DNA of 64,000 bases, from assembly GCF_021290985.1 (NCBI RefSeq), contig NZ_JAJOYU010000009.1, forward strand, positions 62,001-126,000, written 5' to 3'. This document shows, in pieces, positions 8,480-17,825 of the stretch (position 1 is its first letter; the number at the start of each line of letters is the position of its first letter). The stretch comes from Rheinheimera soli (GTDB lineage Bacteria; Pseudomonadota; Gammaproteobacteria; Enterobacterales; Alteromonadaceae). The notes below the pieces were generated by a model that saw only the letters and a list, made by a program, of their open reading frames with translations, was not told the DNA's origin and searched no databases. The translations under genes and the position numbers were made by a program.

Positions 8480-9022
8480 TTATTTACTCAGCGCTGGCCA
8501 GGATGCTTTCAGATAAACCAACATAGACCAGACAGTCAATAAAGTGGCTATATAAAGCAACGCCATACTTAAATCGGTCAGCCAACCCACAGGTTGCCAA
8601 ATCAAGCCTATCAATGCCAACATCTGAGCTGCTGTTTTGTATTTGCCTACTTCTGATACGGCTACCTGAGCACGTTGTCCTACGCCCGCCATCCATTCAC
8701 GTAAGGCTGAAATTAAGATCTCACGGCTGATCATAATAAAAGCCGGAATAGTCACCCACAGCGTTTGCATATCGACGGCTATCAACACCAATGCTGCAGC
8801 CACCATTAATTTGTCTGCCACCGGGTCTAAAAACGCTCCAAAGGGTGTCATCAGTTGCATCTTACGCGCCAGATAACCATCTAACATGTCAGTAATAGCT
8901 GCAAACCAAAAGGCAAAAGCAGCAAAAAAACGGGCGTGTTCCAATTCAGAGTAGAAGCAGAATAAACAAACCGGGATCAAACACAATCGGAACATAGTCA
9001 ACAGATTTGGAATATTCCACAT
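8480..9022 (-). CDS. pgsA: CDP-diacylglycerol-glycerol-3-phosphate 3-phosphatidyltransferase
   Basis: Makes phosphatidylglycerol phosphate from CDP-diacylglycerol and glycerol-3-phosphate, the committed step to phosphatidylglycerol and cardiolipin. The CDP-alcohol phosphotransferase signature is complete: D-x2-DG-x2-AR-x8-G-x3-D-x3-D, seen as DMLDGYLAR then GAFLDPVAD. Several hydrophobic helices place it in the inner membrane. I start at the ATG giving MWNIPNLLT (180 residues), matching E. coli PgsA, rather than a GTG 24 bases upstream. It follows uvrC and precedes the tRNA operon, the same order as in E. coli. Confidence 0.95.
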   Translation of the reverse strand: MWNIPNLLTMFRLCLIPVCLFCFYSELEHARFFAAFAFWFAAITDMLDGYLARKMQLMTPFGAFLDPVADKLMVAAALVLIAVDMQTLWVTIPAFIMISREILISALREWMAGVGQRAQVAVSEVGKYKTAAQMLALIGLIWQPVGWLTDLSMALLYIATLLTVWSMLVYLKASWPALSK

Positions 9023-9052
9023 AACACTACTTCTCAAAGTCGGCACAAATTT

Positions 9053-10867
9053 TTAGTTATTGTGACATGCCTGGTAAATCTTTTCGGCCTGTTGCCTGGA
9101 AATTCCCGGTACTGTCGCGAGTTCGTCCACTGAGGCCTGCATCACGCCATGCAAACCACCGAGGTATTGTAACAAAGCTTGTCGGCGTTTCTCACCTACT
9201 CCGTCGATATTTTCTAACGGGCTTTTAATAATGGCTTTACCGCGTTTATTGCGATGGCCTGTGATAGCAAAACGGTGCGCTTCGTCACGAATTTGCTGAA
9301 TTAAATGCAAAGCTGGCGATTCAGCAGCAAGAGAAAAGCCTGCCGGGTTATCTGGCAAAATTAAAGTTTCAAGACCAGGTTTACGGCTGGTGCCTTTGGC
9401 CACCCCTACCAGTAAGGGTCTTTTCGCAAAAGGCCAATCACTGAAAAAGTTAATCGCCTGAGTCAATTGCCCTTGACCACCGTCTATTAAAATCAAATCC
9501 GGGATTCGGCTTTCATCGGTCAGCTTGCCATAGCGCTTATTTAGCGCAAATAACATGGCTGCATAATCATCGCCAGGCGTAATGCCTTCGACATTAAAAC
9601 GGCGGTATTCACTTTTATTTGGCCCCTGCCCGTCAAATACCACGCAAGAAGCGATGGTTGATTGCCCCATGGTATGGCTGATATCAAAACACTCCATCCG
9701 ATCGAGACGATCAAGCTTTAATGTCTGTTTCAGCTCACGGTAACGCACTGCGACCTGCTCTTTGACGGACAACTTAGTGGCAGCAGCCAATTGCGCATTT
9801 TTTTGCGCTAAAGCCAGATAACGTGCTTTTTCGCCCCGTTTGGCATAAACAAAACTCACTTTACGCTGCGCTAATTCACCGATGGCTTGCGCCAATTGCT
9901 CGTCATCGGCCACCTGCTCGCTTAAAACCAGCTCTTTCGGTACCATTTGGCCACCGGCACCACTTAAATAAAACTGGGCTAAAAAAGACGGTAAAATCTC
10001 TTCAGGTTCAGAACCTGCAGGCACTTTAGGGAAAAAATTTTTACTGCCAAGCACCTTATGATCACGGATAAACAGCACATGAATACAGGCAACTCCGTGC
10101 GACCACTCCAGCGCTATCACATCCATTTCTTCATGATCGCCACTAACGTATTGCTGTTCCTGTACTTTGCGTAAACTGACGATTTGATCGCGAAACTGAG
10201 CAGCTTTTTCAAAGGCCATCTCACTGCTGGCTTTTTCCATTTGCTGCACAAGTTGTTCGATCAACTGCTGACTTTTACCAGATAAAAACAGTGAGGTGTT
10301 TTTAACTTCAGCCGCGTAATCTTCATCTGAGATTTTGCCAACACAAGGCGCTGAACAGAGTTTTAACTGGTATTGCAAACAAGGCCGGGTGCGGGCGCGG
10401 TAAAAGCCATCTTCACACTGGCGGATAGGAAATACTTTTTGCAGCAGCTTTAAACTTTCCCACACAGCGCCTGCGCTTGGATAAGGACCAAAATACTGAC
10501 CTTCCACTTTACGAGGTCCACGGTGTGAACTGATGCGCGGATGCTTATGATTGGTAATTAAAATAAAAGGGTAAGATTTATCGTCACGAAGCAAAATATT
10601 GTATTTAGGCAGGTACTGCTTAATCAGGTTATTTTCTAAAATCAGCGCTTCGGTTTCACTTTGTGTGACCGTTAATTCAACGCTACGAATATGGCTAACT
10701 AAAGCGCGGGTTTTACTACCGGAAACATTCTGTCGGAAATAACTGGATAGGCGCTTTTTCAGATCTTTGGCTTTACCGACATAAATGACGGTTTCTTTCT
10801 GATCCAGCATACGATACACGCCCGGCATATGGGGCGCGGTTTTCAGGAAGCTTTTGGCGTCAAACAT
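9053..10867 (-). CDS. uvrC: Excinuclease ABC subunit C
   Basis: Nuclease of nucleotide excision repair; makes both incisions around a lesion together with UvrB. The 604 residues show an N-terminal GIY-YIG domain (GVYRMLDQKETVIYVGKAK) for 3' incision, a cysteine cluster around CEDGFYRARTRPCLQYQLKLCSAPC (given here in outline), a UVR domain near 200-240 for UvrB contact, an RNase H-like domain for 5' incision (MECFDISHTMG, LILIDGGQGQ), and C-terminal helix-hairpin-helix motifs (LENIDGVGEKRRQALLQYLG). It lies 24 bases after uvrY and ahead of pgsA, a conserved gammaproteobacterial order. Confidence 0.97.
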   Translation of the reverse strand: MFDAKSFLKTAPHMPGVYRMLDQKETVIYVGKAKDLKKRLSSYFRQNVSGSKTRALVSHIRSVELTVTQSETEALILENNLIKQYLPKYNILLRDDKSYPFILITNHKHPRISSHRGPRKVEGQYFGPYPSAGAVWESLKLLQKVFPIRQCEDGFYRARTRPCLQYQLKLCSAPCVGKISDEDYAAEVKNTSLFLSGKSQQLIEQLVQQMEKASSEMAFEKAAQFRDQIVSLRKVQEQQYVSGDHEEMDVIALEWSHGVACIHVLFIRDHKVLGSKNFFPKVPAGSEPEEILPSFLAQFYLSGAGGQMVPKELVLSEQVADDEQLAQAIGELAQRKVSFVYAKRGEKARYLALAQKNAQLAAATKLSVKEQVAVRYRELKQTLKLDRLDRMECFDISHTMGQSTIASCVVFDGQGPNKSEYRRFNVEGITPGDDYAAMLFALNKRYGKLTDESRIPDLILIDGGQGQLTQAINFFSDWPFAKRPLLVGVAKGTSRKPGLETLILPDNPAGFSLAAESPALHLIQQIRDEAHRFAITGHRNKRGKAIIKSPLENIDGVGEKRRQALLQYLGGLHGVMQASVDELATVPGISRQQAEKIYQACHNN

Positions 10868-10891
10868 CAGTATTAAATATCATGGAGGCAG

Positions 10892-11536
10892 TTATAACTT
10901 CGCAATGTCGATCATGCCATGGCGTAAAGCTAAATGCGTCAATTCAACATCGCCGCTGATATCCAGTTTTTCAAACATGCGATAGCGGTAGGAATTGACC
11001 GTTTTTGCGCTGACATTTAGTAACTCAGCGATATCATTGACCTTCTGACCACGGGTGATCATCAGCATAATTTGCATTTCGCGGTCAGATAATTCTTCAA
11101 AAGGGTTCTGGTTACTACTGGTCACGCGGCTCATTGCCATTTTTTGCGCGACTTCGCCGGAGATATATCGCTCCCCTGCATGCACTTTACGTATAGCACT
11201 GACCATTTCTGAGGGAGCTGCATTTTTGGAGATAAAACCTGAAGCGCCTAATTGCATCACTTTGGTTGGAACCGGCTCCTCACAAGAGACAGATAAGGCC
11301 AGAATTTTGATTTCAGGACAATAATGCAAAATACGTTTAGTGGCCGTCATACCACCCATGCCAGGCATATTCATATCCATCAGCACCACATCCGGTGTTT
11401 GCGCGCGACAAAATTGGATAGCGGCTTCACCAGAAATGGCTTCGCCTATAACCTTAATGCCACGTTCGTCCATTAGTATACGACTGATGCCGGTCCGAAC
11501 CAGCTCATGATCATCCACTAATAAAACATTAATCAA
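10892..11536 (-). CDS. uvrY: Response regulator UvrY/GacA
   Basis: A 214-residue NarL/FixJ-class regulator. The receiver domain carries VDDHELVRTG and phospho-acceptor D54 in VVLMDMNMPGM; the C-terminal LuxR-type helix-turn-helix (about 148-205) includes LSDREMQIMLMI and LLNVSAKTVNSYRYRM. UvrY/GacA partners the hybrid kinase BarA/GacS and activates small RNAs of the Csr/Rsm system. The assignment rests on this sequence pattern plus the fixed position ahead of uvrC; the kinase gene is not in the window. Confidence 0.94.
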   Translation of the reverse strand: MINVLLVDDHELVRTGISRILMDERGIKVIGEAISGEAAIQFCRAQTPDVVLMDMNMPGMGGMTATKRILHYCPEIKILALSVSCEEPVPTKVMQLGASGFISKNAAPSEMVSAIRKVHAGERYISGEVAQKMAMSRVTSSNQNPFEELSDREMQIMLMITRGQKVNDIAELLNVSAKTVNSYRYRMFEKLDISGDVELTHLALRHGMIDIAKL

Positions 11537-11580
11537 TTTGATCTCTCCGGTGCCAAGGTGAACTACTCCAGTCTAGCTCT

Positions 11581-11586
11581 ATTATA
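11581..11586 (-). promoter_or_regulatory. Probable -10 element of the uvrY promoter
   Basis: A perfect TATAAT on the minus strand, about 45 bases upstream of the uvrY ATG. The matching -35 region is weak, so activator dependence is possible. Confidence 0.5.
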
Positions 11587-11714
11587 TCCGAGCATAAAGC
11601 AGAGACAGGCCAAAGCTCAAGTACTTCATCAGCGAATGCGATAAGTAACACAAATTTATTGGGGATAATCCAGAAAAAACTTACAAACCAATAAGATAGG
11701 AAAATTGAAGGTAT

Positions 11715-11740
11715 AAAAAAACCACCTTTAAGGTGGTTTT
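11715..11740 (-). terminator. Terminator of tRNA-Ser
   Basis: Stem AAAACCACCTT/AAGGTGGTTTT with run of T on the minus strand, three bases past the CCA end of tRNA-Ser. Confidence 0.85.
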
Positions 11741-11742
11741 AA

Positions 11743-11833
11743 TGGCGGAGGGGGAGAGATTCGAACTCTCGGAAGGCTATTAACCTTCGCCGGTTTTCAA
11801 GACCGGTGCATTAAACCGCTCTGCCACCCCTCC
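11743..11833 (-). tRNA. tRNA-Ser (anticodon TGA)
   Basis: A 91-base class II tRNA with long variable arm and encoded CCA. Acceptor stem GGAGGGG pairs with CCCCTCC, and the anticodon stem CCGGT/ACCGG-type arm encloses CTTGAAA, giving TGA. It stands alone with its own promoter and terminator. Confidence 0.97.
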
Positions 11834-11845
11834 GCGTTGGACGTC

Positions 11846-11874
11846 ATATTAGGGGTCTCGCCTTTTTTTGTAAA
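11846..11874 (-). promoter_or_regulatory. Promoter of tRNA-Ser
   Basis: Minus-strand -35 TTTACA (11869-11874) and -10 TAATAT (11846-11851) with a 17-base spacer, placed 12 bases before the tRNA 5' end. Confidence 0.65.
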
Positions 11875-12066
11875 GTGCTTTTCTATCGCTTTTAATTCGT
11901 TTGCTCAGCATTTGTGCAAAGTGGTCACTTTTTGCTAATTTTCTCTACTCTTTTATGCATTTCGGTATGAAATAACTGTATCAGTAAAGATTAAGCCGAA
12001 CAAAACCTGACAGCCCTGCCGCTGTTGATTACAATAGCCAGACAACAGATCAGGACCTTCTCTGTC

Positions 12067-13080
12067 ATGAATAAAAAACGAATTTATGTCGCCTACACAG
12101 GCGGAACTATAGGTATGCAGCAATCGAGCAATGGTTTTGTGCCTGTGCCCGGCTTTTTATCCGATACAGTGAAAAGCATGCCAGAGTTTTACCGCTCAGA
12201 AATGCCGGAATTTGATATTCACGAATACCACCCGGTCATTGACTCCTCCGATATGACACCAGCGCACTGGCTGGAAATTGCCACTGATATTCAAAGCCAC
12301 TATGCCGACTACGATGGTTTTGTCGTGTTGCATGGCACTGATACTATGGCCTACACCGCCTCAGCTTTATCTTTTATGCTGGAAGATTTAGCCAAGCCCG
12401 TCATTGTGACCGGCTCACAAATTCCATTGGCGCAATTACGCTCGGACGGCCAGGTGAACTTATTGAACGCGCTGTATCTGGCGGCTTATTACCCTATAGC
12501 CGAAGTGGCGCTGTTTTTTAACAACAAACTATTTCGAGGCAACAGAGCCACCAAGGCAGATGCAGATGGGTTTGACGCTTTTGCATCTCCGAACTTTTCC
12601 CCGCTGATTGAAGCTGGTATTCATATTAATTTAGTGGCTGGCCATCTGGCCTCTACCGCAGTAACCAAAGCCTTAAAAATTGCGCAAATTACACCTCAGC
12701 CAATCAGCGTAGTGACTTTGTATCCGGGCATCAGTGTAGATGTGATCAGAAATATGGCCGCAGCGCCTATCAAAGCCTTGATCATTAAATCTTATGGTGT
12801 GGGCAATGCACCACAGCAGCCCGAATTACTGCAAGCCTTAACAGAAGCCTCAAAGCGCGGCACCATTATTGTCAACTGCACCCAGTGTTTTAAAGGCAAA
12901 GTGAATATGGGTGGTTATGCCACTGGCAACGCATTGCGAGAGTGCGGCGTGATCAGTGGTTACGATATGACACTGGAAGCCACCTTAACCAAACTGCACT
13001 ATCTACTGAGCCAGCCTTTGAGCACTGAGCAAGTACGGCTATTTATGCAACAAAGTTTGCGAGGTGAGTTAACCTTGTAA
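12067..13080 (+). CDS. ansA: Type I L-asparaginase (cytoplasmic)
   Basis: Hydrolyses L-asparagine to aspartate and ammonia in the cytoplasm. The start at 12067 gives MNKKRIYVAYTGGTIGM, aligning with E. coli AnsA (337 versus about 338 residues); an upstream ATG at 12025 would add 14 unneeded residues. Both catalytic threonine regions are present: AYTGGTIG near the N-terminus and HGTDTMAYTASALSF near residue 90. No signal peptide is visible, as expected for type I. The gene converges on the DUF349 gene across a shared terminator. Confidence 0.95.
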   Translation: MNKKRIYVAYTGGTIGMQQSSNGFVPVPGFLSDTVKSMPEFYRSEMPEFDIHEYHPVIDSSDMTPAHWLEIATDIQSHYADYDGFVVLHGTDTMAYTASALSFMLEDLAKPVIVTGSQIPLAQLRSDGQVNLLNALYLAAYYPIAEVALFFNNKLFRGNRATKADADGFDAFASPNFSPLIEAGIHINLVAGHLASTAVTKALKIAQITPQPISVVTLYPGISVDVIRNMAAAPIKALIIKSYGVGNAPQQPELLQALTEASKRGTIIVNCTQCFKGKVNMGGYATGNALRECGVISGYDMTLEATLTKLHYLLSQPLSTEQVRLFMQQSLRGELTL

Positions 13081-13102
13081 AAAATCCGTTTTCGTTGATA
13101 AC

Positions 13103-13130
13103 AAAAAGCCAGCATTGCGCTGGCTTTTTA
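13103..13130. terminator. Bidirectional terminator between ansA and the DUF349 gene
   Basis: Stem AAAAAGCCAGC (13103-13113) and GCTGGCTTTTT (13119-13129) with a 5-base loop; A and T runs make it functional for both convergent genes. Confidence 0.85.
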
Positions 13131-13145
13131 GTATTCCGAATGTAC

Positions 13146-15848
13146 TTAGGCAAATACAGCTTTTAAACGTTGCACTAAGCCCTGCTCTTCTGATTTTACA
13201 GCACCAAAACTTAACCAGCGTTTTAATAACGCATCCACAGTCAGGCTCTTACCGGAATTGTGTTTGTCTGACAATAACTGCAACTGCACTTGCGCTTTAT
13301 CTGCTGCGACACAGTCTTTGCCGCTGATCAGTTCAATAGCAGTCGTCAGTTGAGCACGAGTCAGTTGGGATTCATTGCCTTTGGCAAAATCTTCCCGAAA
13401 ACGAGTAGGAATAGCTTCTGCTGTCACATCAGTCTGAGCTAAAGCATCAAACAGCTGCTGGTAACTGGCGTTAAACGCAGATTGCTCCAGTGTGTCCAGC
13501 TTCTGCTGCACTTCTGCTAACAACTGCTGTTTTTGCTGCGATAAGACCGATTTAATTGGTAAATCCAAAGCTTTTAATGCGCCTTGAGCTGTATGTAATT
13601 CCGCAGCTGTTGTCGCCTGTGCACATTGGGCTGCAACTTCACTGAATTGAGTTTCAGCTTGCTGTTGCTGCTCTGCCCATTGCTGGTCTTGTTGCTGTTT
13701 AACCGCAGTTTTATTAGCGAAAACCTGATCGCAAATCAGGCGGAATTGTGACCACAGCTGCTGATCCGTTTTGCCGGAAAAACCAATTTGTTTCCAGTCT
13801 TGTTGTAACTTCTTGGCTCCTGCTACGGCTTCATCCACAGATAAAGTCAGCAACTGCTGCGCTTTTTCAACCAGCTGTTGTTTGTCAGCCAGGTTTTGTT
13901 CATGCAGTGCACGTACGCGGCCCTTCAGAGTATCGACCAGCGTCTTAAACTGAGCCGCCAATTCCTTATAAAGTGCTGATTCTGTTGGGCCACTTTCACG
14001 CCAGCTTTTTTGCAATGCCGTCAGTTGGCTGTCAAAGCCTTTATCCAGAGGTTGATCCAACAAAGCGGTTAAATCGGCCAGAATTTGCTGTTTAATCACA
14101 GCATTTTGTTTGCGTTGCTCATCCTGCGCAGCGAAATAGTCTCGGCATGGCGCAAAAGCCTGCTCACAGGCCAGATTAAAAGCCTGATTCAACTCCTGCT
14201 CTACTGCTTCATCAGCACGTCCCAACGTCTGCCAGGTGGCGCGGGCTAATTTTACCTGCTCTGCTCGCTCTGGCGCTTCAACGTCAGTGGCTTCTGCTAA
14301 AGCCTGCATTTGAGCAACTAATTCTTGTTTACGAGGTGTTGCTATGTAGTTTTGCAGCTCGTTCAGTTGCTGCAGTTGCTGTTCAGCGGCCTGATAATCT
14401 TTCGTCAGCTGTTGCTGCTGAGCTGGTGTTAATTCCGCAAAACTTTGCTGAATTCCTTTAAACAATCCAAACAGAACTTTATAACGGCCTGCTTCATACA
14501 AACGACGGAACTCAGCAAGTTTAGAACGAACAGATTTCAGATTTTTATCTGCCTGACCGGCAAAACCTGTCATCACGGCCTGCCACTGTGCATTCAGTTG
14601 TTGTTGTGCTTCTGCCAGGCTGTCAGGCAACATAGCGCCTAAAGTCTTACGACCTTTATTCCATTCCTGCTGCCATTGCTGATATTTAGCTTCGATATGC
14701 TGAAACTGAGCCGCATCTGTTGGAATAGTTGCAGCAGACCAGTCAGCCAACAAACGAGTCAGTTTAAACAGTTGCTCAGCCTGAGCCGGTAATTGCTGCA
14801 ATTGGCGCTCAAAAGCCGTAATGGCTTTTTGCAAATTGGTTTTTACCGCTGCGGCCAAATCACTTTGTGACAGCTGCTGTAACAAGCTTGTTGCCTTTGC
14901 TGCTAAGGGATCAGTTTCATCCAGCCGGCCTTCTGACATCAGTTGTGCCAACTCTTGTTGCAAGGCTTGCAGCTCTGTTTCAAGCTGTTGCTGCTGTTGT
15001 TTCAAGGCCGCGAGTTTTTGTTGTTGTGCTTGCTGTTGTTGCTGTTCTTTCACCATAGGTGCCCAGACAGCTTCAGTGAGTAATTTGATTTTATTAAACT
15101 TTTGCGTCAGTTCAGCCGCATCGTCCAGCAAGGCAAGGTCAGACTGAGCAGCATCCCATTCCTGTTGGTATTGCTGCCACTTTTGCTGCATCTGCGTTAA
15201 ATCACCGCGCTCACGCACAGCGTTTAATTTTGCCAGCAGCAGGTTGATCACCTTACGCACCTGAACGGGTTTGTCTTTGGCTTGTTGCAGCTGTTGTAAT
15301 TGCAGTTTTAATTCACTGGCCAAAGGTTCTGCTAATTGTTTGCTGAGCTTTTCCAGTTGCTTTTGATCAGTGATCAACGCCAGTAACTGACGCTTTTGCT
15401 CAAGACTCAACAGGTCCTGCTGCAGGTTAGCTACTAGCAATTCAGTTTTTTTCAGCCGCATAATCAGCGAAAAACGTATATCAGCATCGGCTTCTGTCAG
15501 AGCTAATTTCTCTAAAATGCTGCTTCTGTGACACTCTTCAATAAACTGACGTTTTAACGGCGCAGAAATGCGATTTTCCAACACCATTTGCACCAACTGA
15601 CTTTCTGCATATTGTTTTAAGCGTTCAGCATTATCCTGCTTGCTGGCTTGCCACCATAAGGAAAACTCATTGAGTTTCTCCAAAGCTGCACGGCGCACTG
15701 CTTCGTGGCCATCATTAAAAGCGAGTTCATGCAGAATTTCTTTGTGCTGGGCATCTACATTTAAGCCAGCAATCGCCTGTTGCCGCACTGCAGCGTCTTT
15801 GTGTTGCCATTTAGGCGCAAACCAACGTTTAAAGATCATCATGCGCAA
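13146..15848 (-). CDS. Large glutamine-rich DUF349-repeat protein
   Basis: A 900-residue cytoplasmic protein without signal peptide or membrane segment. The N-terminus has HEAT-like helices (KDAAVRQQAIAGL, DGHEAVRRAALEKL). The rest is almost entirely helical, rich in Gln and Leu, with recurring Trp-centred units of the DUF349 type (for example WQQYQQEWDAAQSDL, FRRLYEAGRYKVLFGLF, LQKSWRESGPTE, LQQDWKQIGFSGK). Its function is not established. It overlaps the upstream YeaC-like gene by 20 bases, so the two are expressed together; that pairing is seen in related marine gammaproteobacteria as far as I recall. The poly-Gln codon runs create long antisense open frames that are not genes. Confidence 0.85.
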   Translation of the reverse strand: MRMMIFKRWFAPKWQHKDAAVRQQAIAGLNVDAQHKEILHELAFNDGHEAVRRAALEKLNEFSLWWQASKQDNAERLKQYAESQLVQMVLENRISAPLKRQFIEECHRSSILEKLALTEADADIRFSLIMRLKKTELLVANLQQDLLSLEQKRQLLALITDQKQLEKLSKQLAEPLASELKLQLQQLQQAKDKPVQVRKVINLLLAKLNAVRERGDLTQMQQKWQQYQQEWDAAQSDLALLDDAAELTQKFNKIKLLTEAVWAPMVKEQQQQQAQQQKLAALKQQQQQLETELQALQQELAQLMSEGRLDETDPLAAKATSLLQQLSQSDLAAAVKTNLQKAITAFERQLQQLPAQAEQLFKLTRLLADWSAATIPTDAAQFQHIEAKYQQWQQEWNKGRKTLGAMLPDSLAEAQQQLNAQWQAVMTGFAGQADKNLKSVRSKLAEFRRLYEAGRYKVLFGLFKGIQQSFAELTPAQQQQLTKDYQAAEQQLQQLNELQNYIATPRKQELVAQMQALAEATDVEAPERAEQVKLARATWQTLGRADEAVEQELNQAFNLACEQAFAPCRDYFAAQDEQRKQNAVIKQQILADLTALLDQPLDKGFDSQLTALQKSWRESGPTESALYKELAAQFKTLVDTLKGRVRALHEQNLADKQQLVEKAQQLLTLSVDEAVAGAKKLQQDWKQIGFSGKTDQQLWSQFRLICDQVFANKTAVKQQQDQQWAEQQQQAETQFSEVAAQCAQATTAAELHTAQGALKALDLPIKSVLSQQKQQLLAEVQQKLDTLEQSAFNASYQQLFDALAQTDVTAEAIPTRFREDFAKGNESQLTRAQLTTAIELISGKDCVAADKAQVQLQLLSDKHNSGKSLTVDALLKRWLSFGAVKSEEQGLVQRLKAVFA

Positions 15849-16110
15849 ACCTTGCTATCGAAGAGTCCTGAGGGAATTGTTTTTTCATTTCAGCTTTGGA
15901 TTTAACCACCATCTGACCGTCTGCCCCTATAGTGTAGGGTTCAGTGGATTTAAGCACATAAGCCTGATAAGCCATCACCAGTTGCTGTGTATGAGCTTTT
16001 TGCATATCAGAAAGCACAACACCATCAGCCCAACGGCCTGTGGCTACTGTGTCTAACAAGGATTGATAGGTATCAGGCGACATCGCCAGTACAAGAGCTT
16101 TGAAATCCAT
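15829..16110 (-). CDS. YeaC-like DUF1315 protein
   Basis: A 93-residue soluble protein of unknown role. It matches E. coli YeaC in outline: an N-terminal helix (MDFKALVLAMSPDTYQSLL), the segment TGRWADGVVLSDMQK, QLVMAYQAYV, then GADGQMVVKSKAEMKKQF. Its stop overlaps the start of the DUF349 gene by 20 bases and it begins one base after the zinc-ribbon gene ends, forming a three-gene unit. Confidence 0.8.
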   Translation of the reverse strand: MDFKALVLAMSPDTYQSLLDTVATGRWADGVVLSDMQKAHTQQLVMAYQAYVLKSTEPYTIGADGQMVVKSKAEMKKQFPQDSSIARFAHDDL

Positions 16111-16111
16111 A

Positions 16112-16438
16112 TTACTTTTTTCGCTTCAGATAAATCAGGCGGGCTCTGCCGTAGATGTACCAGAGAAAACCAGCGGCGATCATGCCTTGTGACACCATGG
16201 CTTCATAACCATCCGGCTCTAAAGCCCAAAAATACAAAAAACAGAAGCCAGCTAAAAACAGGATCAACGCCAACATAGACTGATTCAATGCACTCTGGAT
16301 TTTTTTATCCTGAGCCTCAATGGCTAAATGGTGTTTTCTTTCCGCTGACATACTGCTTAAATCCAGCTGACAATGCTGGCAGGTCTGACTTTTATCCGAA
16401 ATTTTTTTACCACAACGTGGGCAGGAAATAATTGCCAT
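16112..16438 (-). CDS. Zinc-ribbon membrane protein, function unknown
   Basis: A 108-residue protein. The N-terminus is a zinc ribbon with two CxxC knuckles (CPRCGKKISDKSQTCQHC, cysteines near 6, 9, 20 and 23). Two hydrophobic segments follow (about 53-70 and 80-95), ending in a basic tail KRKK. This is the layout of small zinc-ribbon inner-membrane proteins of no known function. It heads the unit containing the YeaC-like and DUF349 genes. Confidence 0.65.
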   Translation of the reverse strand: MAIISCPRCGKKISDKSQTCQHCQLDLSSMSAERKHHLAIEAQDKKIQSALNQSMLALILFLAGFCFLYFWALEPDGYEAMVSQGMIAAGFLWYIYGRARLIYLKRKK

Positions 16439-16535
16439 AGTAAAACCCTCTGAAAGTTATGGCGCACTATAAAGCAAAAGAACAAGTTTGCAAGCCAGCT
16501 TAGGCTGACCTGCATCTTCTTTAAATACGGTCCGT

Positions 16536-17663
16536 TTATCGCAGTTGATCAACGACAGCACGTATTGCCACCAGGCTATCCTGTCCCAGCTTCATTGAAC
16601 GTACATCAGACCAGCCATAGGCCAGATCCGGTAAATTAGCATTGTCTTTAAATGGCATTTCAAGGGTGTACGACAAGCACTTAAATTGCTCTGCCACCCA
16701 GGTGGACGCTATGGTTAAATTCGCCTGACCTGGTGCATCCAATTCATAACCAAATTCAGTCTGAAACTCTGGAGTGACTAACAACAGTGCATTTTTAAAG
16801 CTGGTTTCTAACTGCTGCATTTTGGCATTGTACGAAGGTACACCTTCAGCGCCCGCAACAAAGTTATACGGCAGGTTTTCATCACCATGTACGTCCAGCA
16901 GCATATCCACACCTGTTTCCAGCATCTGCTTGCGTACTAAATAAACTTCCGGGCTTTTTTCCATGCTAGGGCTTTGCCATTCACGGTTTAAGTTCACACC
17001 AGCGGCGTTGGTACGCAAATGACCACGGACGCTGCCATCCGGGTTCATATTAGGCACTATATAAAACACGGCTTTTTCCAGCAAAGTACGGGCAACACCG
17101 TCATCTTCATCCAGCAGTTTGTCTAATAAACCTTCGACAAACCATTCAGCCATAGACTCGCCCGGATGTTGACGAGCTGTGATCCAGATTTTTTTCTTAC
17201 CATCAGCAGGCTCACCCACCACCAACATACTCATATCACGACCGTCTAAGGTTTCACCCAGCTCAACAATTTGAGCCATACCAGAGCTTTGAGCCTGATG
17301 CAGTAAATCCATATGACGTTCGTAGCTATAAGGCGCAAAGTACGCAAAGTACACTGATTCAGCTTCAGGATAATGAGTGATCACCAGTTGTTCATTGACC
17401 AGTTGAGTTTCCACTCTGAACCAGTTTTCCCGATCGTAAGAGGCCACAGCCTGATAGTCTTTCCAGCCATCCGGATAAGCGGAATCTTTGACATTCACGA
17501 TGCGAATAGTGTGAGGTTCAGTGCTTTGAGAATGTAAACGGAAATGGAACCATTGGTAGAAATCTGAATTGTGGTCTTTGCGGATCGCCAGCTGAATATC
17601 GGCAGGATGTTCGGCTTTGATCACGTCAATATTACCGCTGTCAAAATTACAGGTAATTTTCAT
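16536..17663 (-). CDS. M14-family cytosolic-type zinc carboxypeptidase
   Basis: A 375-residue protein. An N-terminal beta-sandwich typical of cytosolic carboxypeptidases (residues about 1-120) precedes the M14 peptidase domain. Zinc ligands are visible as HxxE in ARQHPGESMAEW and the later His in LDVHGDE; the substrate-binding segment NPDGSVRGHLRTNAAG-VNLNREW and the catalytic Glu in LEMPF are present. No signal peptide. Eukaryotic relatives remove C-terminal glutamates; the bacterial substrate is unknown. It is transcribed alone. Confidence 0.85.
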   Translation of the reverse strand: MKITCNFDSGNIDVIKAEHPADIQLAIRKDHNSDFYQWFHFRLHSQSTEPHTIRIVNVKDSAYPDGWKDYQAVASYDRENWFRVETQLVNEQLVITHYPEAESVYFAYFAPYSYERHMDLLHQAQSSGMAQIVELGETLDGRDMSMLVVGEPADGKKKIWITARQHPGESMAEWFVEGLLDKLLDEDDGVARTLLEKAVFYIVPNMNPDGSVRGHLRTNAAGVNLNREWQSPSMEKSPEVYLVRKQMLETGVDMLLDVHGDENLPYNFVAGAEGVPSYNAKMQQLETSFKNALLLVTPEFQTEFGYELDAPGQANLTIASTWVAEQFKCLSYTLEMPFKDNANLPDLAYGWSDVRSMKLGQDSLVAIRAVVDQLR

Positions 17664-17784
17664 AACATATCCACTTGGTTGGGTGACAGATGCTGCATTA
17701 AGTTGCAGTCTTAACGGACCGGCATCATAGCATTAAATTTCCGACTGTTCAGCCGAAGCTACAGATTTGGCCGCCTTAAATAAT

Positions 17785-17808
17785 AAAAAAGGCCGCACTG
17801 GGGCGGCC
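17785..17808 (-). terminator. Terminator of the long GAPDH gene
   Basis: Stem GGCCGC/GCGGCC (17791-17796 with 17803-17808) followed on the minus strand by TTTTTTATTA, 17 bases past the stop codon. Confidence 0.85.
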
Positions 17809-17825
17809 TGTTTTCAAATCAATTT

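Noticed and set aside
8339-8542. 67-codon plus-strand frame across a tRNA-Gly gene and the pgsA end
   Set aside because: Overlaps a tRNA, its promoter, and a conserved gene on the other strand.
14821-15147. Cys/Ser-rich plus-strand frame of 108 codons
   Set aside because: It is antisense to the glutamine-rich DUF349 gene; CAG/CAA runs read as TGC/TTG on the other strand, giving false cysteines. No ribosome site.
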